Assembly (NCBI GenBank): GCA_023659985.1
Contig: JAGXOH010000023.1
Coordinates: 1 to 10,486 of the forward strand
Origin: Candidatus Falkowbacteria bacterium LH_S3
GTDB taxonomy: Bacteria > Patescibacteriota > Patescibacteriia > Patescibacteriales > JAGXOH01
Length of the DNA: 10,486 nt
Direction of reading: 5' to 3'
Program-made: the position numbers and the translations under genes
The notes under the pieces: generated by a model
The model's input: only the letters and a program-made list of their open reading frames with translations
Databases searched by the model: none
What the model was told of the DNA's origin: nothing
Part shown: positions 1-7,379 of the stretch, piece by piece
Numbering within the stretch: the first letter of the stretch is position 1
How the letters are laid out: each line of letters starts with the position of its first letter

Positions 1-52
1 TCTTCTCGTTGTCGCGCAAAATTGTATTAAAACATTCTTTAATGGTGTTCAT
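1..52 (-). CDS. 5' end of an unidentified gene, cut by the window edge
   Basis: An ATG at 52-50 opens a frame that stays open to the window edge, reading MNTIKECFNTILRDNEK. An AAAGGA-like Shine-Dalgarno sequence lies about 10 nt upstream of the ATG, which is better than for most genes in this window. It starts about 63 bp after the stop of the radical-SAM-like gene on the same strand, so it may be the next member of the operon. Only 17 codons are visible and no family can be recognised. The start is supported by the ribosome binding site and the open frame, but an ORF this short could be chance. Confidence 0.45.
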   Translation of the reverse strand, partial: MNTIKECFNTILRDNEK

Positions 53-115
53 GGTGTGGTTGTCCTTTTTTATTACTCATAAGTTTGAATTTGAAATTTA
101 GAGTGATAAAGTGGG

Positions 116-955
116 TTACTTTGAGTATTTCAACCCTGGGTCCTGCGCAGTGTTTTTAATAAAAATCTTCTTTGTTTTTCTGTTATCTTTTTTCTGCGTC
201 CCATACTTGATATGGTATTCAATTCCATTATCTTTACAAAACTCAATAACCATATCAGCGCAATTGTGGTAAAAATCTCCGTTAACACCGAATTGACTTG
301 AGGTTACATTATAATTCAACTTTCCAAAAATAATTTTATCTACAAAAGAAACTTCCTTTAAGATTTTTTCTAAATCTTGTTCAACTAAATTCGGCGTTGG
401 ATACGGCTCCATGCTAATCCAAGTCTTCAAACCCTTGTTATGTAAATACTTCAATGACTTAATTCTATCTTTATAAGGGGCCGAATATGGCTCGAGTCTC
501 TTTTTAAATTCCTTGTCTAAAGAAATTAAGGTAATCCCATATTCGTTGTTCTCTCCATATTTCTTAGTATTAACTAAAACTTTCGGGTAAATCCCTTTTG
601 TTAAAACCGTGCAACGAATATTATCCATATTCAACCTATCAATAATTTTCAAAGTTAAATCGGCGACTTCAGGATATTTATACATAAGGGGGTCTGTGGA
701 AAAACATAAATGAACGAACCTAATTTTATGTTTATATCTAGGAATCTCTCTGTCCAGCAATTCTAAAGCATTAGCCACAATTTTTGGCTGTAGCCATTCC
801 TTATAACTTTTGATAATCCCGCACCTCTTTTTCATCATCATCGCATAACAGGGGAATTTACAGCCGTGAGCGCAACCTTCAACATGATTAATACAATAAT
901 CAGCGTATTCAACACTGCTCTGATATAATAAGGTTTTACGAAATATCATCTTCAT
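116..955 (-). CDS. Radical-SAM-like protein with C-x3-C-x3-C motif (partner of TcmP; spore photoproduct lyase-like fold)
   Basis: The predicted protein is about 279 aa from the ATG at 955. A TTG at 982, directly after the tcmP stop, would add nine residues, but the ATG is preferred because the conserved core starts soon after it. Numbered from that ATG, three cysteines C28, C32 and C36 lie in GCAHGCKFPCYA. This resembles the iron-sulfur loop of COG1533/SplB-type radical SAM proteins but has one extra residue (P35) before the last Cys. Further family-like motifs follow: FSTDP (85-89), LTKG (118-121), YGITLISLD (139-147), RLEPYSAP (153-160) and SMEPYPTP (181-188). This pattern fits a SAM-radical TIM barrel related to spore photoproduct lyase. 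From family knowledge, TcmP proteins occur next to three-Cys-motif proteins of this general kind (often named DUF5131 or Gp37/Gp68), with unknown function. The role is inferred to be modification of nucleic acid or protein together with TcmP. The substrate cannot be named. Confidence 0.82.
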   Translation of the reverse strand: MKMIFRKTLLYQSSVEYADYCINHVEGCAHGCKFPCYAMMMKKRCGIIKSYKEWLQPKIVANALELLDREIPRYKHKIRFVHLCFSTDPLMYKYPEVADLTLKIIDRLNMDNIRCTVLTKGIYPKVLVNTKKYGENNEYGITLISLDKEFKKRLEPYSAPYKDRIKSLKYLHNKGLKTWISMEPYPTPNLVEQDLEKILKEVSFVDKIIFGKLNYNVTSSQFGVNGDFYHNCADMVIEFCKDNGIEYHIKYGTQKKDNRKTKKIFIKNTAQDPGLKYSK

Positions 956-982
956 ATTTAAATTATACCATTTTTGCGGCAA

Positions 983-2086
983 TTATAAAAATTTCACGAT
1001 GCAATGCGGTGGAAAAGTATATTTTATTCTCTTTCCCGCGCATTCAATCTTAATTTCTGGAGGTTGAGCTTTCTCCATCGGTACGAGAATTTGTTTTTTA
1101 TAGTGCGTTTCTCTAAATGCGGTTCGTGTTAATATAAAATTTTTTAACTCAGTAATACTTACTGATTTATTCTTAAATTCTTTTAATAAAATTTGCTTTA
1201 GTTGATTATAATTAGGACCCATTTCAAATAATACTAGCTGATTGGGATTATATGTTACATCTGAAAACTGAAATGAACCGCTTTTATCAACTCTCCACAT
1301 TGCCTCTTTTATTTTCTTCAAACCAGTAATATTATTCGTTCCAAAGAATAAAAAGTAATCCGTTTTATTAATCTTATTTACCATCTTAAACGAACGAACA
1401 AATTTTATACCGGCATCCTTTTCTAACTGCTTCTTATAAATAGCGTGTAATATTTCTATTCTTTTCTTCGGATCTTTTTCAGAAATTACCTGTTTCCATT
1501 TATCTGTTCCAAATATCTCAATTAAACTATCCCAAAGTTTACTATCGCTAATAAACCTATTAATTTCTTCAAACATAAAAGTAATTAAAACTTCGCATTT
1601 CTCATTCCTCATAATTCTTTTTATCAAAGTAAGAGGTATTCCAGTAAATCCAAAAGGATCTATAAAAATAAAAGCAGGAGCAAGCTTTGTTTTTTGTTCG
1701 TCTATGTATTTAAAAATTTCGGTTAGCATTTCGTTAAACTTCGCACAGATACATTCTATTCCTATATTTGAAGGAATTTTTAATGAGCTAACTTTCTGTT
1801 TCAGATATTCGCATCTGTCTTTGTCTGCTTCAATGAATAACATTCTGATTTGCGATTTAATATTTGCCTTATGTTCTAAAACTGCCTTTATGGCTATTAT
1901 TGGCGAGCCATCTTTCCCGCCAATATATTCACCGGGCCCAGCAAAGCCATCGATAAAAAGAACCCGACCGTTCCATCTTGTAATTATGGGCAACCAAGCA
2001 TCTAAATACTTTCTTAAAATCTCGTGCTTTGCTTCTGTATGCGGCTCTATTAACCAAATTGTAGTCGGAATTTTAGACATAAACAT
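983..2086 (-). CDS. tcmP: Three-Cys-motif partner protein TcmP (methyltransferase-like N-terminus)
   Basis: This is a 367-aa protein. The N-terminus carries the TcmP signature HTEAKHEILRKYLDAWLPI (16-34), then VLFIDGFAGPGEY (42-54), which looks like a Rossmann methyltransferase glycine loop. LFIEAD (83-88) looks like the acidic residue that contacts SAM, and FIFIDPFGF (139-147) resembles the DPPF/DPFG motif IV. The C-terminal region (about 295-350) looks like a winged helix. The gene overlaps the 3' end of hsdR by 14 bp (8 bp if the second ATG at 2080 is used), and the radical-SAM gene follows at once, so all three are probably co-translated. The family is recognised but has no established biochemical role as far as I know. 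A SAM-dependent methyltransferase acting on nucleic acid is plausible but inferred. No strong ribosome binding site is seen, consistent with translational coupling. Confidence 0.88.
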   Translation of the reverse strand: MFMSKIPTTIWLIEPHTEAKHEILRKYLDAWLPIITRWNGRVLFIDGFAGPGEYIGGKDGSPIIAIKAVLEHKANIKSQIRMLFIEADKDRCEYLKQKVSSLKIPSNIGIECICAKFNEMLTEIFKYIDEQKTKLAPAFIFIDPFGFTGIPLTLIKRIMRNEKCEVLITFMFEEINRFISDSKLWDSLIEIFGTDKWKQVISEKDPKKRIEILHAIYKKQLEKDAGIKFVRSFKMVNKINKTDYFLFFGTNNITGLKKIKEAMWRVDKSGSFQFSDVTYNPNQLVLFEMGPNYNQLKQILLKEFKNKSVSITELKNFILTRTAFRETHYKKQILVPMEKAQPPEIKIECAGKRIKYTFPPHCIVKFL

Positions 2087-5000
2087 TTACTTTTGCATCT
2101 ACATAATTATCATAAATATGGAAGTAAACTTTTTGTGTTTGGTCTTTGCAATCTTGTTCAGAGTAAGCTGGGTCTGGCAAATTATCGTAGAGCATATCTC
2201 GGATTGTCTTTTCTACATCAGCCCGTGTTTCTTCTTTTCGCTTCCAGTCCAAAACAAATTTTTCTGTTTTTAGTTTAGCCAGTAGGTCATGCGTCACCTT
2301 CTTCACTTGTTCTACTTCATTTGGATTAAGGTTTTCTTTTAGAAGGAGATCAAAGATTGCCAACTCCTCTTCTGTGAGATTTTCTTTTATTGTTCGTGCA
2401 TCCTCCTCGCTCAACTCTTTGGCAAGAGCAACAAGCTCTTCAAAGAATGAGTCGAGATCTCGGGATCCGGAATTATATTCATTAATGAGTAAGTTTAGGC
2501 GGTCAAGAAAAGGCTTGCGAAGCTTATTCTTTTTTATCATTTCTTTGATTTTTTCTTCTAACTCCGCGCTTAAACTCTTGGCCGCAATGTTTTTATTCTC
2601 TGTCTCATCAAAAAATTTCTTAAGTTCTTCAAAATCAATTTGGCTCAGGTCTTTTAGCTTTGGATCTTTAATAACAAATTCTCCTGCTTTGATAGAGCGA
2701 TCTAATAAATCTTCAAGGTCTTTCTTAACCTGAGTAACATCAGCTTCTTCTTCAATGACCTCTTTAATACGAGAAGCAATTACTTTGAAAGCCATAACTT
2801 CTTTGTAATAATCTTCTGCTTTGGGCTCAGGAAGTACCGCTTTATAAAATCGATAAGCATTTGACGCAAAATTAAGATACTTTTTCTTTGTTTGTTCATC
2901 TTGCAAAATACGATTCGTAAATATATCAATGAGACGTATTTTTTTTGTATCTGTAGCGTTAAGTAATTCATCAATATCAAGATCAAGCTTTTTCAGAAAC
3001 TCGCGCGTTTGTTTTACAGTTGAAATTAAAAGTTCAACAAGTTTTTCTTTTTCTTTAATGATATCGTTAATTGGCGCGCCGCTTTCGGGAGTAGCATAGA
3101 TTGAAAGCGCTCTTTGAAGATTTCTAAATACACCAATGTAGTCAACGATAAGGCCGTTTGTCTTGCCCGGATACACTCGATTAGCACGCGCGATGGTTTG
3201 CATTAGTGTGTGATTCTTAAGTGGCTTATCAAGATATAGCGTTGAAAGATTAAGAACATCAAAACCTGTAATCCACATTGCGCAAACAAAGACCATACGC
3301 AAATTGCTCTCCGGGTCTTTAAATTTAGTTTCTAAATTCTCATTTTGCATACGAGCCCTAAGCGGTCGCATATTAATCTTAAATTCTTCCATTTCGGCAA
3401 TTTCATTTTGACCCTGACTTACTACTACTGCCATATCAATCCCTTCATATTGTTCTATGGTTTGTCGGATCTCTTCTTTTTCATGTTCGTCTGTAGCTTT
3501 GGATAAAGCAATATTTAGCTTTGCAAGATGCTTCTGCATTTGTTCTTTAACCTTTGTGTACATTCGAACGGCTGTTTTTTTATCAATAGAAACGACCATT
3601 GCTTTACCATTATATCCTCTAGTAGTGAAATGTGAGACAATATCTTCCGCAACTTTGTTTAAACGATCTTCGCGAGTAATCAAGTGATAGAAAGTTGAAA
3701 ATTCTTGTTCCAACTTTTCCTCTTCTTCAATTTTAAGACCATAGAAATTCATTACTTGTTCTAAATTTTTCTGAATATCCGGATTTACATTTTCAAGTTT
3801 TGGGACACGATTCTCGTAGTAAAGAGGCACCGTGGCTCCATCTTTTACCGACTGGGCGAAATTATATGTTGAGACGTAATCACCGAAAACTTCTCGCGTT
3901 TTCTCTTCTCCGTTAACCATCAATGGCGTGCCGGTAAATCCAATAAATGAAGCTTTAGGTAATGCAATACGCATATTAGCAGCCATACGGTCGTACTGTG
4001 TGCGATGCGCTTCGTCAGCCATAACAATTACATCATTTCTATTGGATAGTTCTTTTGGTTCAGCAAATTTATGTATAAGTGTAAAGATATGACGATGGTC
4101 TTCTTTGAGTAATTTCTGAAGATGTTCTATGTTCTTAGCATGTACTTCATCTTCATAAACAGCATCGCAAGCGGCAAATGTTTCGTATATCTGCTTATCA
4201 AGCTCTTTGCGGTCCGTAACCACAACAAAAGTAAAATTGCCGATTAGTTTACGGAACACTTTTTGAGACAAGAAAATCATTGAATATGATTTGCCTGACC
4301 CCTGAGTATGCCAGAAAACGCCAAGGCGTCCTTTGTTTTTGTCTCTATTCTTTACTTCTTTAAAAGCGCGGTTTACTCCAAAAAATTGAAAATAGTGGGC
4401 AATTACTTTAACGCATTCTCCCTGGAATTTATCAAAAAGAATAAAGTTTTCAATAATATCCAAAAGTCGCGATGGTTCGCAAGTTCCTTTAATAACAGTT
4501 TCTAAGCTCACTTTCCCAACTTCTTCTCCATCTTTTACTTTATTCCATTCGTTGAAATGCTCGTATGTGCTAGTGATAGTGCCGACTTTACTTTCAATAC
4601 CATTGGAAATGATGATGAAAGCGTTATACCAAAAAAGCTGCGAAATTGTATCTTTGTAATCCTGAATATTTTGTTGATAGGCATTACGAAGATTTTTGTG
4701 TGATGCTTTAAGTTCTATTAATACAAGTGGTATGCCATTTATAAATCCAATCAAGTCAGGACGGCGCTTATGCAATTCGCCGGTAATCCAAAACTGAGAA
4801 ACAAGCATAAAATGATTTTCCTTTGGATTTTCAAAATCAATAACTTTTACTGTTTCAGTTTGCTGTTCGTTTTTTTCATTTTCTGTCTCAACTTTTACGC
4901 CGTCTTTGAGTAATTGCCATATTTCATGATTTGCATTGACCATACTCATCGCCGATCGGTCTTTTATAATCTCCTCAATCGCAAGATTGAGTGCTTCGGT

Positions 5001-5195
5001 AGATACATCCTGGTTTAGCTTCGTCAGGGCGATTTTGAGGTAATTCATCAAGACGACTTCTCCCGGATTCTCTCGTCCAAACTCTGAGTCCATTTCGCCA
5101 GAATACGCATTGGCAAAATTTTCAGTACCCCAAAGCTCGCCAAATATTTTGACAGCAGTTTGTTCTATTAATTTGTCTTCTGAAAATTCGTTCAT
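2073..5195 (-). CDS. hsdR: Type I restriction endonuclease subunit R (HsdR)
   Basis: At 1040 aa this is a full-length motor and nuclease subunit of a type I RM enzyme. It cleaves unmodified foreign DNA after ATP-driven translocation, in complex with HsdM and HsdS. The PD-(D/E)xK nuclease domain shows D147 in RRPD, E161-L-K163 in LIELKAS, and a QNIQDY motif (175-180). The SF2 helicase motor has Walker A HTQGSGKS (296-303), DEAH (394-397), TGTP (421-424), ITGFD (642-646) and QTIARANR (666-673). The remainder is a charged helical C-terminal domain that normally docks on the methylase core. The length matches EcoR124I-class HsdR (about 1040 aa). All key residues are intact, so the subunit should be active. 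The start at 5195 gives the normal N-terminus but lacks a Shine-Dalgarno sequence. It lies 157 bp after hsdS, unlike the tight spacing elsewhere, and its 3' end overlaps tcmP. Confidence 0.97.
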   Translation of the reverse strand: MNEFSEDKLIEQTAVKIFGELWGTENFANAYSGEMDSEFGRENPGEVVLMNYLKIALTKLNQDVSTEALNLAIEEIIKDRSAMSMVNANHEIWQLLKDGVKVETENEKNEQQTETVKVIDFENPKENHFMLVSQFWITGELHKRRPDLIGFINGIPLVLIELKASHKNLRNAYQQNIQDYKDTISQLFWYNAFIIISNGIESKVGTITSTYEHFNEWNKVKDGEEVGKVSLETVIKGTCEPSRLLDIIENFILFDKFQGECVKVIAHYFQFFGVNRAFKEVKNRDKNKGRLGVFWHTQGSGKSYSMIFLSQKVFRKLIGNFTFVVVTDRKELDKQIYETFAACDAVYEDEVHAKNIEHLQKLLKEDHRHIFTLIHKFAEPKELSNRNDVIVMADEAHRTQYDRMAANMRIALPKASFIGFTGTPLMVNGEEKTREVFGDYVSTYNFAQSVKDGATVPLYYENRVPKLENVNPDIQKNLEQVMNFYGLKIEEEEKLEQEFSTFYHLITREDRLNKVAEDIVSHFTTRGYNGKAMVVSIDKKTAVRMYTKVKEQMQKHLAKLNIALSKATDEHEKEEIRQTIEQYEGIDMAVVVSQGQNEIAEMEEFKINMRPLRARMQNENLETKFKDPESNLRMVFVCAMWITGFDVLNLSTLYLDKPLKNHTLMQTIARANRVYPGKTNGLIVDYIGVFRNLQRALSIYATPESGAPINDIIKEKEKLVELLISTVKQTREFLKKLDLDIDELLNATDTKKIRLIDIFTNRILQDEQTKKKYLNFASNAYRFYKAVLPEPKAEDYYKEVMAFKVIASRIKEVIEEEADVTQVKKDLEDLLDRSIKAGEFVIKDPKLKDLSQIDFEELKKFFDETENKNIAAKSLSAELEEKIKEMIKKNKLRKPFLDRLNLLINEYNSGSRDLDSFFEELVALAKELSEEDARTIKENLTEEELAIFDLLLKENLNPNEVEQVKKVTHDLLAKLKTEKFVLDWKRKEETRADVEKTIRDMLYDNLPDPAYSEQDCKDQTQKVYFHIYDNYVDAKVNVYV

Positions 5196-5255
5196 AGTTT
5201 ATGCAAGTAGAAAAATTCTAATGGCAGTGCTACGGCAATTGTTTTGTTATTTAAA

Positions 5256-5283
5256 TTTACAAGAGATAGCCATCTCTTGTAAA
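5256..5283 (-). repeat. Perfect 12-bp inverted repeat between hsdS and hsdR (possible attenuator or operator), plus a third half-copy
   Basis: TTTACAAGAGAT (5256-5267) and ATCTCTTGTAAA (5272-5283) form a perfect 12-bp stem with a four-base loop in the 157-bp hsdS-hsdR gap. A near copy of the arm, TTACAAGAAAT, sits at 5291-5301. On the coding (minus) strand the hairpin is followed by TTTAAATAAC, a weak T tract, so it could act as a leaky terminator that lowers hsdR expression relative to hsdMS. The extra half-site instead suggests a protein-binding site. The structure is seen directly; the role is inferred. Confidence 0.8.
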
Positions 5284-5352
5284 GCATACATTACAAGAAA
5301 TGCATTACTATCTAATCTATATATTTTAAACTATTCTTAGATACTTTTGTCC

Positions 5353-6489
5353 TTATCTTACTTCAATTTCTCCATTTACTAATTTCGGTAAAAGCAAATC
5401 TCTGGCTTGACGAAGGTTTGAATTTTGCACAAGTAAATTATTTAACTCAACACGAAGTAGAGAAATTTTTTCCTCAAATTTATCAATCAGCTCTTTTGGT
5501 GAAACAATAATATTGGTTCTAGTTACTATGTCAGCACTTGCACTTTTACGGGTCGTTCCGTCGGATGCACCTTGAATATAATTTTGATATTGTTCAGAGT
5601 TCAAAAAATAAAAAAGATAATAAGGAGATATTCGATTATCCGTAATTTTTAATCTTATCAAGTAGGATGCAAATACGGCGTCTACATTTTGTTCTACGAT
5701 GCCGATTTTCCCCGGATCAGCCATTCTTATAATCACAATATCACCTTTTTGGAGTTGATATTTTTTCTTATCTTCGTCCGATATTTTACAATAAGGCACA
5801 TTAGACCAATCAATATAGCTATTTTTGTTAATATCTGTTCCTCGCAGATATTTCGGGCCAATCTGTTCATTACTTGCCGATTCCGTGTAACCATACTGCG
5901 GTTTAACTATTTCGCTTAATTTTACATTTTGATTTTTGATTTTTGAATTTTCTATAAACCACTCTTTATAAATTGTCTGCGCCATTTCTTCTAAAATCTT
6001 GATCCGCTTTGTGTTGTTTTTGATGAGATTGTCATAGGTTGAGAGAATGTTGGCTATTTTTTCTTGAGTAGGAAAGGGAGGCAATACCACCGGACAATCA
6101 GCAATAATTGGTAATCTCAAAGATTTAACAGTGGCTCCAGTTGCTGTTTGCGCAAAATATTCTCTATTTAATAATAAAAAGTAATACAAAAACCTTAAAT
6201 TAAGATCCTCGCATCTTTTTGTTTCATCACAATAAATGGCGTAAACGCGTTGGTGTAAATTAAATTTACCTTCATAAAATTGAGGCACAAAATCTTTTCC
6301 CTCACCAGGCAGAATTATTGCACTTGTATCGAATAGAAACTTATCACTTCGTTTAATAGTTGCTGAGCGATCAAACAATGGGTATATTCCATTCTTAACA
6401 GCATTTTGAGAATCTGTTTTACCAGTTTTAATTTGACAGATATCTCCTAATTTTGTTTTTCGCCAATTTGTTTTGGTTTGAGCAATCAT
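5353..6489 (-). CDS. hsdS: Type I restriction-modification specificity subunit (HsdS)
   Basis: HsdS recognises the bipartite DNA target for both methylation and restriction. The 378-aa protein has the usual two-fold layout. Target recognition domain 1 spans about 1-135, starting WRKTKLGDICQIKTGKT. The central conserved region LPPFPTQEKIANILSTYD (136-153) is followed by a helical spacer to about 180. Target recognition domain 2 spans about 188-330, and a C-terminal coiled coil ends in LLLPKLVNGEIEV. The start is placed at the ATG at 6489, one base after the peptidase stop (TAAcATG). A longer in-frame start at 6618 would add 43 lysine-rich residues inside the peptidase gene and does not look like HsdS. 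No phase-variation repeats, truncation or inverted duplicate hsdS are visible. The recognition sequence cannot be predicted from the protein alone. Confidence 0.95.
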   Translation of the reverse strand: MIAQTKTNWRKTKLGDICQIKTGKTDSQNAVKNGIYPLFDRSATIKRSDKFLFDTSAIILPGEGKDFVPQFYEGKFNLHQRVYAIYCDETKRCEDLNLRFLYYFLLLNREYFAQTATGATVKSLRLPIIADCPVVLPPFPTQEKIANILSTYDNLIKNNTKRIKILEEMAQTIYKEWFIENSKIKNQNVKLSEIVKPQYGYTESASNEQIGPKYLRGTDINKNSYIDWSNVPYCKISDEDKKKYQLQKGDIVIIRMADPGKIGIVEQNVDAVFASYLIRLKITDNRISPYYLFYFLNSEQYQNYIQGASDGTTRKSASADIVTRTNIIVSPKELIDKFEEKISLLRVELNNLLVQNSNLRQARDLLLPKLVNGEIEVR

Positions 6490-6490
6490 G

Positions 6491-7375
6491 TTATTTCGTT
6501 GTTTTAATTTCTTGGATATCAGTTTGATTTGTCTTTTGTTTTTGTGTCTTTTCAAATTGTTTTTTAATTTTAATCCAACGATTAAAAATTTTCTTCGCAT
6601 AATCCATTGGGACCACAAATGAGAGTCCGGAATGTTCCCGCTCGAGACTTACAACGGATGGTGGGTTTGTTTGATGACTCCAAAGCTCTTCTCCATAGGA
6701 TAAAAACCCACTTACTGCCCCCAGGAGATAAAAGGATGTAACCGGCTTTGTGTTTGGAAGTGCTATATTGGTGGGTTTTAAAATTACAGGCCCACCGCTG
6801 TTACCAGGGAATATTGAAGAATCAACAAAAAATGCCTTGTATATTTGTAGCAACTCACGGTCAAACCTTGAGATAATTCCCGCTTTGACATAAGAGGAAT
6901 TTTGGATATCTCCGGCAAAACCCATAGGAAATCCTAAAATATATACCTCATCTCCAACTGCAATTCCCACTTCGCCAAATTTTTTTTGATAGGCGAATGT
7001 TTCTTCATTAAAAAATGCAAAGTCAATGTTATGCTCTGTTAGAATTTGCGGATTAACTTTGAGTAGTGCGAGGTCAACTTTATTGTTCTTATCAGCAAGC
7101 CATCTCGATGTTTTGTTTGAGAAAAATAGAGGTTGCAGCACGATCTCTGATTTTCCATTGCGCTTATTAAAACGAAGGTATACGTCATTTTTCCCTTCAA
7201 ATACATGTCGGTTTGTCAGAATGAATATGTGATAGGTCCTTTTTTTAGGATCTTTTGATTTTTTAGCAAGAAAGCCAACGAGAAACCCTGTCGCATTACA
7301 TACAAATCTTTTTTGTTTATCGAGTTCCCCTATTGCAATAACTGTTTTTGGATGTAGAGAATTAAGTAAAGCCAT
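6491..7375 (-). CDS. Trypsin-like serine peptidase, cytoplasmic, inside the hsd operon
   Basis: This is a 294-aa protein with a chymotrypsin-fold catalytic triad: H57 in LTNRHVF, D101 in KVDLALLKV and S193 in FPGNSGGPV. The segments YILGFP (145-150) and LSFVVPMDYAKKIF (251-264) are also typical of HtrA/trypsin-2-like peptidases. No signal peptide or membrane segment is seen and there is no PDZ domain. It should therefore be a cytosolic peptidase or a peptidase-like sensor, not an envelope HtrA. The last 30 or so residues form a lysine- and glutamine-rich tail. It begins 4 bp after the hsdM stop and ends one base before hsdS, so it is embedded in the RM operon. Trypsin-like domains do appear as effectors or regulators in defence loci. 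Here the target is unknown and could be an RM subunit or a host or phage protein. The triad looks intact, so activity is likely. Confidence 0.9.
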   Translation of the reverse strand: MALLNSLHPKTVIAIGELDKQKRFVCNATGFLVGFLAKKSKDPKKRTYHIFILTNRHVFEGKNDVYLRFNKRNGKSEIVLQPLFFSNKTSRWLADKNNKVDLALLKVNPQILTEHNIDFAFFNEETFAYQKKFGEVGIAVGDEVYILGFPMGFAGDIQNSSYVKAGIISRFDRELLQIYKAFFVDSSIFPGNSGGPVILKPTNIALPNTKPVTSFYLLGAVSGFLSYGEELWSHQTNPPSVVSLEREHSGLSFVVPMDYAKKIFNRWIKIKKQFEKTQKQKTNQTDIQEIKTTK

Positions 7376-7379
7376 AAAT

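Noticed and set aside
956..982. TTG start of the radical-SAM-like gene at 982
   Set aside because: It is possible because it directly follows the tcmP stop, but no ribosome binding site favours it and the family-like sequence begins near the ATG at 955. I used the ATG and keep the TTG as an alternative.
1704..2273. Plus-strand open frame of 189 codons
   Set aside because: It lies antisense to tcmP and hsdR, both strongly recognisable. Its translation is Phe/Ile/Ser-rich and low in complexity, as expected for the complement of a Lys/Glu-rich gene.
2450..2485. Cluster of common restriction sites (AGATCT, GGATCC, TCCGGA) suggesting a cloning scar
   Set aside because: The bases encode an uninterrupted, ordinary stretch of the HsdR C-terminal domain (NSGSRDLDSF), so this is chance.
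5353..6489. Phase-variable or truncated hsdS
   Set aside because: Both target recognition domains and both conserved regions are present once each, with no simple-sequence tract or inverted duplicate in the window.
6490..6618. Upstream in-frame extension of hsdS to an ATG at 6618
   Set aside because: The added 43 residues are read from the peptidase gene in another frame, are almost all Lys/Arg/Leu, and do not match HsdS. The ATG at 6489, one base after the peptidase stop, is the natural start.
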